In this document: piece by piece, positions 9,020-22,373 of the stretch
How positions within the stretch are numbered: position 1 is the first letter of the stretch
Layout: every line of letters begins with the position of its first letter
NCBI RefSeq assembly: GCF_012958305.1
Contig: NZ_JABBYO010000007.1
Coordinates: 1 to 64,000, forward strand
Direction of reading: 5' to 3'
Length of the DNA stretch: 64,000 nucleotides
DNA from: Tautonia rosea
GTDB lineage: Bacteria > Planctomycetota > Planctomycetia > Isosphaerales > Isosphaeraceae
Position numbers and translations under genes: made by a program
Notes under the pieces: generated by a model
Told to the model about the DNA's origin: nothing
Database searches by the model: none
What the model saw: only the letters and a program-made list of their open reading frames with translations

Positions 9020-10918
9020 ATGCGATGGATTCTTGTCCTCTCGTTTCTTGGATTCTTGATTTCCTCATCGGCGGACGCCCTCGATGAGCCGCCGTTCGCG
9101 GTCGAGGTCGTCGATGTCGAGACGGGCAGGGGGGTGCCGCTGGTCGAACTGAAAACGGTGCATCAGGTTCGGTTCTATACCGATAGCGCCGGAATTGCGG
9201 TGATCGACGCGCCGGAACTGGTCGGACTTGAAATATACTTTTTTGTCTCAAGCCACGGGTATGAATACCCGAGCGATGGATTCGGATACCGAGGGGTCCG
9301 TTTGCAGGTGAAGCCCGGAACGATCGCTCGGGTCAAGCTGCCGAGGGTAAACGTTGCCGAGCGGCTGTACCGGGTGACAGGAGGGGGGATCTATGGGGAA
9401 AGCGTTCGGATTGGCCGGAAGGCACCTCTTGATGAGCCGCTCGTCAACGGCCTCGTCTTCGGGCAGGATAGCGTGTTCTCGATTCCGTACCGGGGTCGGC
9501 TCTGGTGGTTCTGGGGCGATACGAACCGCCCAGGCTATCCGCTGGGAAATTTTCATATGTCGGGAGCAACGTCCGATCTGCCGTCACAGGGAGGACTTGA
9601 TCCGGATGTTGGGGTGAATCTAAACTATTTCGTGGATGAGAACGGGTTCAGCCGCCCGATGGCCCGGATGCCGGGTGACGGGCCGACCTGGCTCTCTGGC
9701 TTCGCCGTGCTGCCGAACGAGGATGGTCGGGAACGGCTCTACGCCGGATATGCCAAGATCAAGCCTCCGCTGACGACCTATGAGCGGGGGATCTGCCGCT
9801 TCGACGACGATACGGAACAATTCGAGCGGGTCGCCGTCTTCCCCTCTCCCGAAACCCTGGCACCCAATGGCCACGCCGTCCCGATCGAGGACCGCAACGG
9901 TACCAAATTTCTCCACTTCGCAACCCCCTATCCGATTGTCCGGGTCAAAGCCACCCCGGAGGCGATGACCGATCCGTTGCGCTATGAAACGTTCACCTGT
10001 CTTGAGGGTGGCAACGCGCCTCAGGTCGAGCGTGATGCCGACGGTCGGCCCGTGTATCGCTGGCGAACCAACGCGGCTGTCCTGGGACCGAAAGAGCAAG
10101 CCGACCTCATCAAGGCGGGAACGCTGTCCCCAGGAGAGGGATTGCTGAACCTCCGTGACATCGAGACGGGCGATCCGGTATTCGCCCACGCGGGAACCGT
10201 CGCGCCGAACCTCCATCGGGGGCGTTGGGTGATGATCACCACCCAATTGTTCGGGCGGTCGGTGCTGGGAGAAGTCTGGTACGCCGAAGCGGATTCGCCG
10301 CTTGGTCCCTGGGCCTTCGCTCGCCGTATTGTCGCGCACGATCAGTACAGTTTTTATAACCCGATGCATCATCAGGCCTTCGACGCTGGCGGGGGGCGGA
10401 CCATCTATTTCGAGGGCACGTATACAGAGATGTTCTCCGGTTCGAACGTGCAAACGCCTCGATACGACTATAATCAGATCATGTATCGACTCGATCTGGA
10501 CGATCCCCGATTGAACCTACCCGTTGCGCTGTACCGGATTCGAGACGAACAGGATCGGGAACGACTTCGGCCGATCGGAGGACTCGGGGATCGGCCGAGC
10601 GAGGGATCGGTCGCCTTTTTTGCGCTTGATCGGCCGGGAGCGGAAACGATCCCGGTGTTCGAGGTCGAAGGTTCCGAGCGAGTGACCCTCCAGGTTGGCG
10701 GCCAGATCGAAGGGACGCCATGCTTTCACGCCTTGCCCGTCGATCTGATCGACCCGCCCCCCGAAACGACGCTGCTGTTCACGGTACGCGACGATCAGGG
10801 GCGTTTCGGCGTCCATGTCGGAGATGAGCCGCTGTCCGAGGGATGGGAACGCCTGGGTGAGCCCATCTGCCGGGTCTGGCTGCGTCCGGGGCCCGAGCGG
10901 CAACCCCTGTTCCCGTAA
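9020..10918 (+). CDS. Large secreted protein, beta-propeller-like, unknown function
   Basis: 632 residues from ATG 9020, chosen because it begins a good signal peptide (MRWILVLSFLGFLISSSADA) right after the DUF4058 gene. A short N-terminal domain (VEVVDVETGRGVPLVELKT) resembles a carboxypeptidase-regulatory or transthyretin-like fold. The middle, with RLWWFWGDTNRP, NGHAVPIED, HRGRWVMITTQ and FYNPMHHQAFD, reads like repeated blades of a five-bladed propeller such as those of GH43/DUF4185-like glycosidases. I cannot place catalytic residues. Role probably extracellular, possibly carbohydrate-binding or -cleaving. Confidence 0.75.
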   Translation: MRWILVLSFLGFLISSSADALDEPPFAVEVVDVETGRGVPLVELKTVHQVRFYTDSAGIAVIDAPELVGLEIYFFVSSHGYEYPSDGFGYRGVRLQVKPGTIARVKLPRVNVAERLYRVTGGGIYGESVRIGRKAPLDEPLVNGLVFGQDSVFSIPYRGRLWWFWGDTNRPGYPLGNFHMSGATSDLPSQGGLDPDVGVNLNYFVDENGFSRPMARMPGDGPTWLSGFAVLPNEDGRERLYAGYAKIKPPLTTYERGICRFDDDTEQFERVAVFPSPETLAPNGHAVPIEDRNGTKFLHFATPYPIVRVKATPEAMTDPLRYETFTCLEGGNAPQVERDADGRPVYRWRTNAAVLGPKEQADLIKAGTLSPGEGLLNLRDIETGDPVFAHAGTVAPNLHRGRWVMITTQLFGRSVLGEVWYAEADSPLGPWAFARRIVAHDQYSFYNPMHHQAFDAGGGRTIYFEGTYTEMFSGSNVQTPRYDYNQIMYRLDLDDPRLNLPVALYRIRDEQDRERLRPIGGLGDRPSEGSVAFFALDRPGAETIPVFEVEGSERVTLQVGGQIEGTPCFHALPVDLIDPPPETTLLFTVRDDQGRFGVHVGDEPLSEGWERLGEPICRVWLRPGPERQPLFP

Positions 10919-10938
10919 GGTGGGCACAACCGGAGTAC

Positions 10939-10971
10939 CCCTCGGCGGTGTTCGTCTCGGTCCGCCGAGGG
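10939..10971. terminator. Bidirectional hairpin between convergent genes
   Basis: CCCTCGGCGG (10939-10948) pairs perfectly with CCGCCGAGGG (10962-10971) across a 13-base loop. It lies between the stop at 10918 and the convergent stop at 11008. No long T-run on either side. Confidence 0.55.
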
Positions 10972-11007
10972 TTGCATTCATCCAAATTCTATCATTGTCA
11001 ACAAATA

Positions 11008-12396
11008 CTATTTCACTGCCGTTCGGAAGGCAGCGGGCAGCAGGTTACTGGCGGCGTCGATGACGATTCCTTCAACGCCCGGAGCAAATCGGGTCGGTTG
11101 GCCGTAGAAGATCATCGAGCCATCGACCTCGTAGCCGCCTTCGTCAAGGAGTCGGTCGGAGGCGATATAGCACGGAGCGTCATTACTGTAGGCGTTGATC
11201 CAAAGCCGCTCGGGGTCGGCCACCCGACGGAGGTGCAGCGCGTAGTCAACCACGACCTCCCCGGCGAGGAAAACCATTGCCAGGTCATCGCCGAAGGCCC
11301 AGACCTGCACCGGGTACCCTTCCAGAGCTTCGGGGAGCGATTCACCCTGGTCGAGGCGGGCGAGCATGGTCCGGGCGTGCAGCCCTTCCTGATTGGTCTG
11401 CCCAGCACGGGCCTGCCAGTCCTCACGCGAGGGCAGGGGGGCGAAGGGAAGATTCACACGACTCAATTGAGCATGTGAGACACCGCCGAGAGGAGTCATC
11501 GGCGCGTTCAGAACCGCGGCAACGCCTCGGGCGATGGCCTCGCCGTGGGCTCGGGCCTGCGAGCGTTCGCCTCGGGGTTCGGGGTTGGCGTCGGCTCCAC
11601 ACCCGATGGCGATCAGCGCAATCGCGCCGGGGAGGTCGCGCTCGATGGCTTCCTGAGCGTCGCCGGCCCAGTCGCCGCAAATCTGGTTGAACTCGCCGGT
11701 CAGGGTGGTGCAGTGGCACGCGTACGAGGTAAGCAAGGCGCGGGTCGAACCGTCGGGATCGGTCACCCGGAGGACAGGCAAGGAGTGGTCGGTCGGGCCG
11801 TCGGGATTGACCCCGAAGCCGACCCACGTGCCCTCGCGGAGCACGCGGCGGTTGGCCGCGAAGTCGGCCGATCCAACTCCCCAGTCCAGTCGTCCCGGAC
11901 GGCGATCGGCCAGGGCGTCGAGGGCGACGGCGGTGAGGTGGTCGGTCAGGGCCTCGGTGTAGCGGTCGATGTGGTCCTGTTCGGTTCGGTTCGGGAACTC
12001 GGGGAAGAGAAAGGGGGCGACATTGGTCAGGGCTGGAGCGGTGTGCGTGTGAGACGCGGAAATGGCCAGGCGATCGCGGGCGAGGCCCGAACGATCGGCC
12101 AGGCGTCGCGCGACCTCGGTGGTCATGGCGTCGGGGATGCCAAGGTTATCGACCGTGATCAGCACGGCCGGGCCGTCGCCGTCGTCGCCGCCGATGGCCA
12201 GGGCCTTGGCCCAGAGGCGCTGATCGACCCCTTCGGATTCGGTCGATCGGTTGCCGTAGCCGGTCAGCCGGACGGGGCCTTCCGGAGTAATGTCAACCCG
12301 AGCCACGCCGACCGGGATCTCGGGGGCGTCCTCGGGGATTGCGCTGGTGAGCGTCAGCGTCAGTGGCAGCGTTGCGAGCAGCGGGGAGAGGATCAT
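11008..12396 (-). CDS. Neutral/alkaline ceramidase-like secreted hydrolase
   Basis: 462 residues, ATG at 12394-12396 with aggaa upstream. A signal peptide (MILSPLLATLPLTLTLTSA) precedes VGVARVDITPEGPVRLTGYGNR and ISASHTHTAPAL, the N-terminal zinc-binding signature of the neutral ceramidase family. LTSYACHCTTL and GCGADANPEPRG are also in the family pattern. Full-length neutral ceramidases are ~650-750 residues with a C-terminal immunoglobulin-like domain; this protein has only the catalytic part, as in many planctomycete relatives whose substrate is unproven. Expected outside the cytoplasm, cleaving an amide-linked fatty acid. It faces the 9020-10918 gene. Confidence 0.85.
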   Translation of the reverse strand: MILSPLLATLPLTLTLTSAIPEDAPEIPVGVARVDITPEGPVRLTGYGNRSTESEGVDQRLWAKALAIGGDDGDGPAVLITVDNLGIPDAMTTEVARRLADRSGLARDRLAISASHTHTAPALTNVAPFLFPEFPNRTEQDHIDRYTEALTDHLTAVALDALADRRPGRLDWGVGSADFAANRRVLREGTWVGFGVNPDGPTDHSLPVLRVTDPDGSTRALLTSYACHCTTLTGEFNQICGDWAGDAQEAIERDLPGAIALIAIGCGADANPEPRGERSQARAHGEAIARGVAAVLNAPMTPLGGVSHAQLSRVNLPFAPLPSREDWQARAGQTNQEGLHARTMLARLDQGESLPEALEGYPVQVWAFGDDLAMVFLAGEVVVDYALHLRRVADPERLWINAYSNDAPCYIASDRLLDEGGYEVDGSMIFYGQPTRFAPGVEGIVIDAASNLLPAAFRTAVK

Positions 12397-12902
12397 GGGC
12401 GGGTTCCTCGATTCCGGGATGAGAGTTCGTGCAATCCTCAGGGCTGCACGATACCCGGAACGAGGTCGGAGGGGCTATCCACTGGCTCGGAAAGCGGCGG
12501 GTCAGGTTCGATCCCGACCGTCCCCATTTGATCCTCGCGTTACGCCCAATCGCTCGGGTTCGGTTTGGCGATCGCTGGGGAGACAATGCGTCGTCTTCTG
12601 GCTGTCTGTTGAAGCGAGCGAATCAATGAATCTCTCTTATTGATTCTTGATTTCTCAAATAATGAAGTGATTCTTTTCTTGAAAATCAATTTAATGAGTT
12701 TTCGGTCACTCCTGGACGCCTTCCTTCCGAGCGAGACAGAAGACCCCTCACCCCGACCCTCTCCCCGCGAGCGGGGAGAGGGAGGAAGATCGTGAACCAT
12801 CTCCCCCGCTTGCACGAGCACGACTCCTTTCTGCCTTCTGTCTCCTGAGCGCAACGAGGCCGAGCCCTGGCTGAACCTAAGGCGCGGTGCCCATCACGGT
12901 CC
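12397..12902. other. Intergenic region with AT-rich palindrome and REP-like repeat
   Basis: The segment 12619-12700 is unusually AT-rich for this genome and contains GAATCAAT (12620-12627) facing ATTGATTC (12639-12646), an 8-bp inverted repeat. A REP-like palindrome follows at 12744-12782. No gene seen. Confidence 0.55.
12744..12782. repeat. REP-like palindrome, family 1
   Basis: CCCCTCACCCCGACC followed by the perfect hairpin CTCTCCCCGC-GA-GCGGGGAGAG. The same CCCCTCA..CCCTCTCCCC layout recurs at 27411-27460 and, inverted, at 41403-41454. Confidence 0.75.
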
Positions 12903-15900
12903 TCAGAGGTCAGAGAGGGCGGCGAAGGCATCGCGCTCGAAGGGGTCGAGGTCGTCGACGGTGAGGCCGAGTTCCAGGGCTCGGGCGAACGAGGCTCGGG
13001 CCGCATCGGGATCGCCGGCCTGGTCGAGGACCCGAGCGAGGTGGAAGTGATAGAGGGCGCCGTTGGGCCGCTCGCGGACGACCTCGTCGAGGGTGCTGCG
13101 GGCCTCGTCGAGCCGATCGAGCCGCAGCAGGATGACGGCTCGGGTGTCGAGCAGTTCAGGAGCCCGGACGTCGAGGGCCGCCAGCGCGCGGTCGATCAAC
13201 TCAAGGGCTTCACCGGGCTCCTTGGCATGCTCGCTGAGGGCCCAGGCAAGGTTGTTCAGGTAGACGACGTTGTCCGGTTCGCTCTGGAGCAGCTCGCGGT
13301 AGATGCGGATCTCGTCGTCGAAGCGCGTCGGCTCGATCCGGCCCTGGAAGTGGCGGAGCATGGCCAGCACGGCCTTGATGGCGGGCAAGTCGTGGCGTGC
13401 GGTGGCCTGTTCGATCAGGTCCGAGGCGCGGCCCATCAACTCCGGATCGGCCTTCGAGCGTTCGACGACGGTTAACACCCCCCGAACGGCCTGAAGCGCG
13501 GCGACGGCGTCGTCGGACTGGATGGACGGTTCGGCCAGTTCCAGGGCTTCGGGGTAAAGATCGCGGGTGGCGAACCACTGGGAAGGCATCCAGGCGAGGG
13601 TCGGGAACCGCTTGGCCAGGTCGCGGCCGACCCGTTCGGTCGGTTCCAGGGTCGAGTCGCCTAGCTGGACGAGGCGTTGGAAGGTGGCCGCGGCCGAGTC
13701 GAGCGCGTTGGGGGCCTCGACCGCCTCGAAGTAGGCGCGTTCCAGCTCCTCGGCCACCGAGCCGGCCTCGGCGCGGGCCTCAACCAGCAGCAGGTCCAGT
13801 TCGGTCAATTCTCGGGGTTCGGCCGAAAGGTTCCGGAGGCGGTCGAGCTGTCGACCGGCCTCGTCGAGCTGGCCGGCGCCGATCAAGGCACGGGTGTACA
13901 GAGCCACGGCGACGGGGTTCGTGCCGCTGATGGCGGTCACGGCGGCGACCTCGGCGGCCCGCTCGGGCTTGTCCATCTGGAGCAAGAGCCGGGCGAGGGT
14001 CTCTCGGGCGGCGGCGGTCATCGCGTCGCTGGCCGGCTGGTCGATGATCAAGGCCTCCAGGCGGCCGACGGCCTCCTCGCGTCGGGAGGCTTCGGGGTGC
14101 CGGGCCAGGACGATCGCGCGGGCCATCCGATCTTGCGGGGCCTGGGGATCGGTCAGTGCCGGCTCTGGGCCGAGAGCGTCCCAGGCGGCTTGCCACGAGT
14201 CAACATCGGAGCTTCGATCGGCGAGAATCAAGGCCTTGAAGCGCGCGGCCGGCCGCGAGTCGGGTTCGAGGCTCAGCAGGTGCTCGATCCGTTCCAGGGC
14301 CTGATCGGAGCGGCCGACGGAGCGATCGAAGCGGGAGGCGAGCAGGAGGGCCAGGGAGTCGTCGGGGCGAGCTTCCAGGGCGGTCGTGTAGGCGGCGTCG
14401 GCGGCGTCGAGGTTGCCGATCGCTTCCTGGGCCTGGGCTTCAAGCAGTTCGGGGAAGTCGCTCACAACGAACCGTTTCATGGCGGCAATGGCCTCCTGGG
14501 TGGCCTCGGGCTCACCTCGGCCGGCGAGGTAGCGGATCAAGGCGATCCAGGATGGGGCGTCGCGGCGTTCGTTCGCCTGAGCGCGGAGCATTTGCTCGAC
14601 CTGGGCCGTGCGGCCGAGGCGGTCGTACATGGCCATCCGCCAGGCGGCAAACACGGGGGTGTTGGCCGAGGGGCTCTGGCCGGCGCGTTCAACGTACTCG
14701 GCGGCAAGATCGAGCCGGCCGCTGCGGAGGCAGGCCTCGGCGGTCAGCCGGTCGATCTGAGGGTCGAAGCCGGCGGTGGAGGAGAGCCGAGGGAGGCGGT
14801 CGATCTCGTCGAGGCGATCGAGCCGAACGAGCAGATCGATCATCGGAGCCAAGGCGCGGCCTTCTCCCTTGTCCCAGGCGGCTCGGAGATCGACCAGCGA
14901 TTGTTCGAAGAACCCTTCGGGAGGATTCGCCTGAGTGTCCAACTCGCCAAGCTGCCGGTAGGCGAGGCCGCGAAGCAGCAAGGCCGTGGGCAGCTCGGGA
15001 GCAAGGCCAGGGTTCGCCTCAGTGCCGTTGCCGAGGATCGGGGCGAGAGTTTCCAGCGCCTTCTGGGTCCGGCCGAGCTTGTCTTCGCCAGGAATCCGGA
15101 GCAAGAACTCGGCCAGGCCGAGCCGGTAGGGCAGGCCGGGCTTCTCCTGGTCCTGGGGGCCTCGAAGCTCGCGGAGGGCAGCCTCGGCGCTGGGAATGTC
15201 TCCGGTGTCGATCGCCAGTTCAAGCTGAGCCAACAGCGGGATGGCCGATCCCGGCTGGAGCTCTTGCCAGGCGAGATAGGCGGCTCGGCCCTCGTCAAAC
15301 TGGCCACGCGCAACATGCATGCGGCCGAGGGTCTGGAGCACCTCGGGCCGCTGGTTGGTCGGCAGAGTCGTGGCGGCCTCGCTCAGCAATGCGATGGCCT
15401 CGCGTCCCCGGCCAAGCTGCGAGAGAATCTGAGCCTGGGTGATCGTCAGCGCCGGGCGAGTGCCCACCGCGTCGGGGCTCGAGGCGCGTTCGAGGACTGC
15501 AAGCGCCTCCTCGAAGCGGTTCTGCCGGACGAGCAGGTCGCTCCAGGTAGTCCAGAAGACGACTTCCTCCGGATGCTCGGCCACGGCCGATTCGAGGCGA
15601 TCGAGAGCTTCGTCGAGCTGGCCGTCGACCTGAAGGCGCTGGATCTCCAGAAGCGTCAGGGCCGGAGTGTCCGCCATGGCCTCGATCGCCCGGGCGTCGT
15701 TCAGGGCGGTTTCGAAGCGGGTCCACGAGCGTCGGTTGGCCGGCAGGGCGGCTTGCTGGGCGAGCAGGTAGCGCAGCTGAGGGACACGCAGCTCCAGCGA
15801 CTCGGGATTCTCGGCGATGGCATCACGGAGCTCGGCCAGGGCGCGGTCGATTCCCTCGGGAATCAACGCCTGAACCCGTGCCAGGCGGACCTGAGGATTG

Positions 15901-17267
15901 TCGGGGGCAAGCTCGACGGCGGCGTTCAGATCGTCGAGGGCGGCGGCCCGCTGGCCAAGCCTCTGCTTGCTCTCGGCCCTGGCGATCAATAGATCGGGCT
16001 TCAGCGAGGCCATCAGGTCGGGTTCGGCCGCGTTCAGGGCGACGATCGCCTGGTCGTGCTGACCGGCGGCCTGAAGCCACTTGCCCCGGAGATACTCGTA
16101 ATTCGCCGTGCGGTTCTCGCTGACGACCTCGCCGAAGCGCTTGACGAAGATCCCGGCTCCGTTCAGGTCTCCCGAGTCGATCAGGATGTTGGCCAGTTGC
16201 CAGATCAGGTCCACGTCCTGGGTCAACAGAACCGCCTCGCGGAGGCGATCGATCGCCTGGTCGGTGCGTCCTTGCCGCTGGTCGATACTGGCTCGGATCA
16301 GCGCAACCTGCGGAAGCCCTTGATGCGATTCGGAAAGCCGATCAAGGAACGATCGGGCCTGAGCCAGCTCATTCCGGGCCAGGGCATCGGAGGCGGCGGT
16401 CGTCATCACCAGAAGGAAGTTGCGGGAATTGTCGTCTTCATCGGGAATCAACTCGGCAGCGCGGGTCAGGGCGTTGGAGGCCTTCTCAGGCTGAGAGGAA
16501 CCGACAAAGTAGTTGTACCGGACCAGCCAGGCATCGACGGAATCGGGCGCATTGCGGACGAGGTCGTCCATCACCGCCTCAGCCTCTGTCGGATCGTTGA
16601 GCCGATCCCGGTAAAGCAGGGCGAGCTGTCCGGCGGAGACCGCGTCCGTCGGATCGCGATCGAGGGCGTTTTGATAGGCGTCCATCGCGGGCTGAATGTC
16701 CCGATTGGTGCCCGCGACCCCTTCCCGGGCCAGACCGAGCAATCGGTACGACTCCGCGTCGTCGGCCCCGCGTCGAATCAGGTCCTCGACCACGGTTTCA
16801 GCGTTTGAATAGAAGCTACCGGCGACGCGATACTCGGCGATGACCGCTCGGCCCCTGGACCGCTCGATGTAGAGCTGGGCCAGCCACTTGCGGTTCTGCT
16901 GGCGATCGGAGCCCTCGACGTTTCCCTCCGGATCGAGCCGGAGCAGCCGCTCGTTCTGGCTGATGGCTCCAAGCAGGCGGCCCTCGTCGCCTTGCTCCAG
17001 CACGGCCTCGGTCATCAGGCGGGTGTAACGATCGAGCATCTCGACGTCGTCGGGGCGTTTCTTCAAATAGCGTTCGAGGTGGCGCATGGCCATCCGGGGC
17101 TTTTCGTTCTCGATGAGCGTCTCCGTCTGCCGGATCAGCTCGGTTCGGACCCGCTCCCGGAAGACCCCGGCGGCGAAAACCCCGCCAATAACGAGCACCA
17201 GCACGACCACCGTCGTGCCGATCACGGCCTTGAGATTGACTCGCTGCGTTGTCCGCGATCGTCCCAC
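12903..17267 (-). CDS. Giant membrane-anchored TPR-repeat protein
   Basis: 1454 residues. I place the start at GTG 17265-17267, five bases after a perfect aaggaga; an in-frame TTG at 17280-17282 overlaps that site. A membrane segment (AVIGTTVVVLVLVIGGVFAAGVF) is close to the N-terminus and is followed by more than 1300 residues of TPR-type helix pairs: for example MAMRHLERYLKKRPDD, AMDAYQNALDRDPTD, RVLDQAGDPDAARASFARALE. No catalytic domain. It is probably an envelope scaffold exposed on the periplasmic side. Similar long TPR proteins accompany exopolysaccharide/PEP-CTERM loci in other bacteria, but no exosortase gene is in this window. Monocistronic; 505 bp of non-coding DNA follows. Confidence 0.88.
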   Translation of the reverse strand: MGRSRTTQRVNLKAVIGTTVVVLVLVIGGVFAAGVFRERVRTELIRQTETLIENEKPRMAMRHLERYLKKRPDDVEMLDRYTRLMTEAVLEQGDEGRLLGAISQNERLLRLDPEGNVEGSDRQQNRKWLAQLYIERSRGRAVIAEYRVAGSFYSNAETVVEDLIRRGADDAESYRLLGLAREGVAGTNRDIQPAMDAYQNALDRDPTDAVSAGQLALLYRDRLNDPTEAEAVMDDLVRNAPDSVDAWLVRYNYFVGSSQPEKASNALTRAAELIPDEDDNSRNFLLVMTTAASDALARNELAQARSFLDRLSESHQGLPQVALIRASIDQRQGRTDQAIDRLREAVLLTQDVDLIWQLANILIDSGDLNGAGIFVKRFGEVVSENRTANYEYLRGKWLQAAGQHDQAIVALNAAEPDLMASLKPDLLIARAESKQRLGQRAAALDDLNAAVELAPDNPQVRLARVQALIPEGIDRALAELRDAIAENPESLELRVPQLRYLLAQQAALPANRRSWTRFETALNDARAIEAMADTPALTLLEIQRLQVDGQLDEALDRLESAVAEHPEEVVFWTTWSDLLVRQNRFEEALAVLERASSPDAVGTRPALTITQAQILSQLGRGREAIALLSEAATTLPTNQRPEVLQTLGRMHVARGQFDEGRAAYLAWQELQPGSAIPLLAQLELAIDTGDIPSAEAALRELRGPQDQEKPGLPYRLGLAEFLLRIPGEDKLGRTQKALETLAPILGNGTEANPGLAPELPTALLLRGLAYRQLGELDTQANPPEGFFEQSLVDLRAAWDKGEGRALAPMIDLLVRLDRLDEIDRLPRLSSTAGFDPQIDRLTAEACLRSGRLDLAAEYVERAGQSPSANTPVFAAWRMAMYDRLGRTAQVEQMLRAQANERRDAPSWIALIRYLAGRGEPEATQEAIAAMKRFVVSDFPELLEAQAQEAIGNLDAADAAYTTALEARPDDSLALLLASRFDRSVGRSDQALERIEHLLSLEPDSRPAARFKALILADRSSDVDSWQAAWDALGPEPALTDPQAPQDRMARAIVLARHPEASRREEAVGRLEALIIDQPASDAMTAAARETLARLLLQMDKPERAAEVAAVTAISGTNPVAVALYTRALIGAGQLDEAGRQLDRLRNLSAEPRELTELDLLLVEARAEAGSVAEELERAYFEAVEAPNALDSAAATFQRLVQLGDSTLEPTERVGRDLAKRFPTLAWMPSQWFATRDLYPEALELAEPSIQSDDAVAALQAVRGVLTVVERSKADPELMGRASDLIEQATARHDLPAIKAVLAMLRHFQGRIEPTRFDDEIRIYRELLQSEPDNVVYLNNLAWALSEHAKEPGEALELIDRALAALDVRAPELLDTRAVILLRLDRLDEARSTLDEVVRERPNGALYHFHLARVLDQAGDPDAARASFARALELGLTVDDLDPFERDAFAALSDL

Positions 17268-17829
17268 CTCGATCTCCTTCAACTCGTGGCGTCGTCAAAA
17301 TGCGGGGGGCTGGGCGTCGAGAGCGAATTTCCCGTCAGATGCCATCGCTCAATTGATCGGTTTCAGGCCGGTTTCGGATCTGGCCCGAGGGGGAGAATTG
17401 CACCGTTGCGCGGCAGCCGGTTGGCACCGTGTCTCCCGAACCTCGCTCGCGGCCAACACGCAAAATCCTCGCGAGTGGGCCGCCTCGGCCCAGGATTCGC
17501 GACGTCACCATCCCCGTCCTTTACGATCCTAGAGCATTCCCGGGACATTTTCTTTCACCATTTTTCCCGAAGGCCATCAGATTCGTCTCCACGATCGACA
17601 CCGGAACAACCTCCCAGACCGAGCCGAAACGCCCGAGTCCTCACCCGATCCTCGCCCGCTGGCTCGATTCACCGGCATCGCCTCTGGAAGTCTGGGATGA
17701 TTGGGTTGATTAGGATGATTCTTTGTGTTCTCGGGGATGGCGGGGTAGAGTGGAGGTGTCGGTCGGAGCGAATGATCGACTCCCGATCGGGACGAACGGA
17801 ACGACCTCGACCGAGGAGCAAGCATCACG
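17268..17829. other. Divergent intergenic region
   Basis: Separates the TPR gene (minus) from the HEAT-repeat gene (plus). Apart from the promoter at 17723-17751 I see no gene or strong palindrome. Confidence 0.5.
17723..17751 (+). promoter_or_regulatory. Putative promoter of the HEAT-repeat gene
   Basis: TTGTGT (17723-17728), 17-bp spacer, TAGAGT (17746-17751). Predicted transcript start is ~70 bases before the ATG at 17830. Confidence 0.5.
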
Positions 17830-18717
17830 ATGATGACAACCTTGACGAGCGTGGCAGTCCTGACGATCCAGTTGACGGTCGGAGGGCTGGGATTGTTCGA
17901 CTGCTTGAAGAAAGACCGGCATGCGTTCGGGGGGGCAGACTGTTGCCTGCGTTGCGAATCGGAGGTGATCAAGGTTCACAATCTGCTGGAAGTGCTCCAG
18001 TATCACGTGAGTGCGTCGCAGCGCGTCGATGCGGCTCGGTCGCTCAGGAGCTATGACTGGCAATGCCACCCGGAGATGGTGCCGGTGCTGGCCGACGTCT
18101 TGATCAACGACTGCGAGAAAAAGGTGCGCAAGGCGGTCGCAGAGACCCTGGCAAAGCTCCACCCATGTGACCCGACGGCCCAGGTGGCGCTGGAGCAGGC
18201 GGCCATCAGCGATTCGGACTTCTGGACCCGAAGACGGGCACGCAAGGCTCTCGATCGGATCGACCGGGGCTGTGGGTCGGGCTGCTCGGTCTGTGCGCCG
18301 ATCGCGGTCGTGGGAGAGGTCGTCGGCACTCCCTTGCCGGTCGAGTACGAGGTTGAGATCGAGACGCTGCCGCCGTTGCGGGCTCCTCGGGTTTACGGAG
18401 AGGTCCCGTATGATCGGGTCGCACCGCTCTACGAACGTCGGGTGCCCACCTTGCCGCCGGCTGACGTGACGGAACCGTCTCGTTCCGACATCCCCGTCTT
18501 GCCCGACCCGAACGCCCGGCCCGAACTGTTGCCCCGGTCCATCGAACCGTTCGAGCTCGAAGCGCCGGTCGAGGTCGCCCCTCCCGACGTCTTGCCGTTG
18601 CCGACTCCTCCGTCGGTTTCGCCGTTCGGAGCGTCTCGCGGGGTCGAGGAACCCCCTCGGCCTCCGGCTCGCGCAGCCAGGCCGATCCGCATCTTCACCA
18701 TCGGCCGACCGCGGTAA
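17830..18717 (+). CDS. HEAT-repeat protein with Pro-rich tail
   Basis: 295 residues; gaggagc lies ten bases before ATG 17830. An N-terminal hydrophobic stretch (TLTSVAVLTIQLTVGGLGLF) may be a signal or anchor, followed directly by a Cys pair (ADCCLRC). Residues ~55-150 are HEAT-type helical repeats (VDAARSLRSYDW, EMVPVLADVLINDCEKKVRKAVAETLAKL, FWTRRRARKALDRI), then GCGSGCSVC and a long proline-rich, low-complexity tail. HEAT repeats bind protein partners; no enzyme domain is present. The many cysteines suggest disulphides or metal binding outside the cytoplasm. A planctomycete-type hypothetical; partner unknown. Confidence 0.75.
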   Translation: MMTTLTSVAVLTIQLTVGGLGLFDCLKKDRHAFGGADCCLRCESEVIKVHNLLEVLQYHVSASQRVDAARSLRSYDWQCHPEMVPVLADVLINDCEKKVRKAVAETLAKLHPCDPTAQVALEQAAISDSDFWTRRRARKALDRIDRGCGSGCSVCAPIAVVGEVVGTPLPVEYEVEIETLPPLRAPRVYGEVPYDRVAPLYERRVPTLPPADVTEPSRSDIPVLPDPNARPELLPRSIEPFELEAPVEVAPPDVLPLPTPPSVSPFGASRGVEEPPRPPARAARPIRIFTIGRPR

Positions 18718-18749
18718 GCGATTCCCGATCCCGCGTGAGAACCCGTCGG

Positions 18750-18780
18750 GCGCTGGGGTCGGTCGAGTCGACCCCAGTGC
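18750..18780. terminator. Bidirectional terminator hairpin
   Basis: A 12-bp stem with one G-T pair: 18750-18761 (with CTGGGGTCG) pairs with 18769-18780 (CGACCCCAG) around a 7-base loop. It lies between the convergent HEAT gene and oxyR. No clear T-run. Confidence 0.55.
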
Positions 18781-18789
18781 TCCCTCGCG

Positions 18790-22291
<3,502 letters not shown>

Positions 22292-22325
22292 TCCTCGCAT
22301 CGCATCAGAATCAATCGCTATTCGC

Positions 22326-22367
22326 ACACTTCCAGGACGATGCAACGTCCTGGAAGTGTTTTTGTTT
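22326..22367 (+). terminator. Rho-independent terminator of katG
   Basis: A perfect 14-bp stem (22326-22339 with 22346-22359, arm CACTTCCAGGACG) around a 6-base loop ATGCAA, followed by TTTTTGTTT. It begins 35 bp after the katG stop. Confidence 0.9.
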
Positions 22368-22373
22368 GGAGTA

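Noticed and set aside
13677-15992. 771-codon plus-strand ORF opposite the giant TPR gene
   Set aside because: Antisense shadow: Gly/Val/Arg-rich with no domain, while the minus-strand frame has regular TPR motifs.
12903-17267. PEP-CTERM/exopolysaccharide TPR protein PrsT
   Set aside because: Length and TPR content fit loosely, but no exosortase or polysaccharide genes accompany it and the name would be over-specific.
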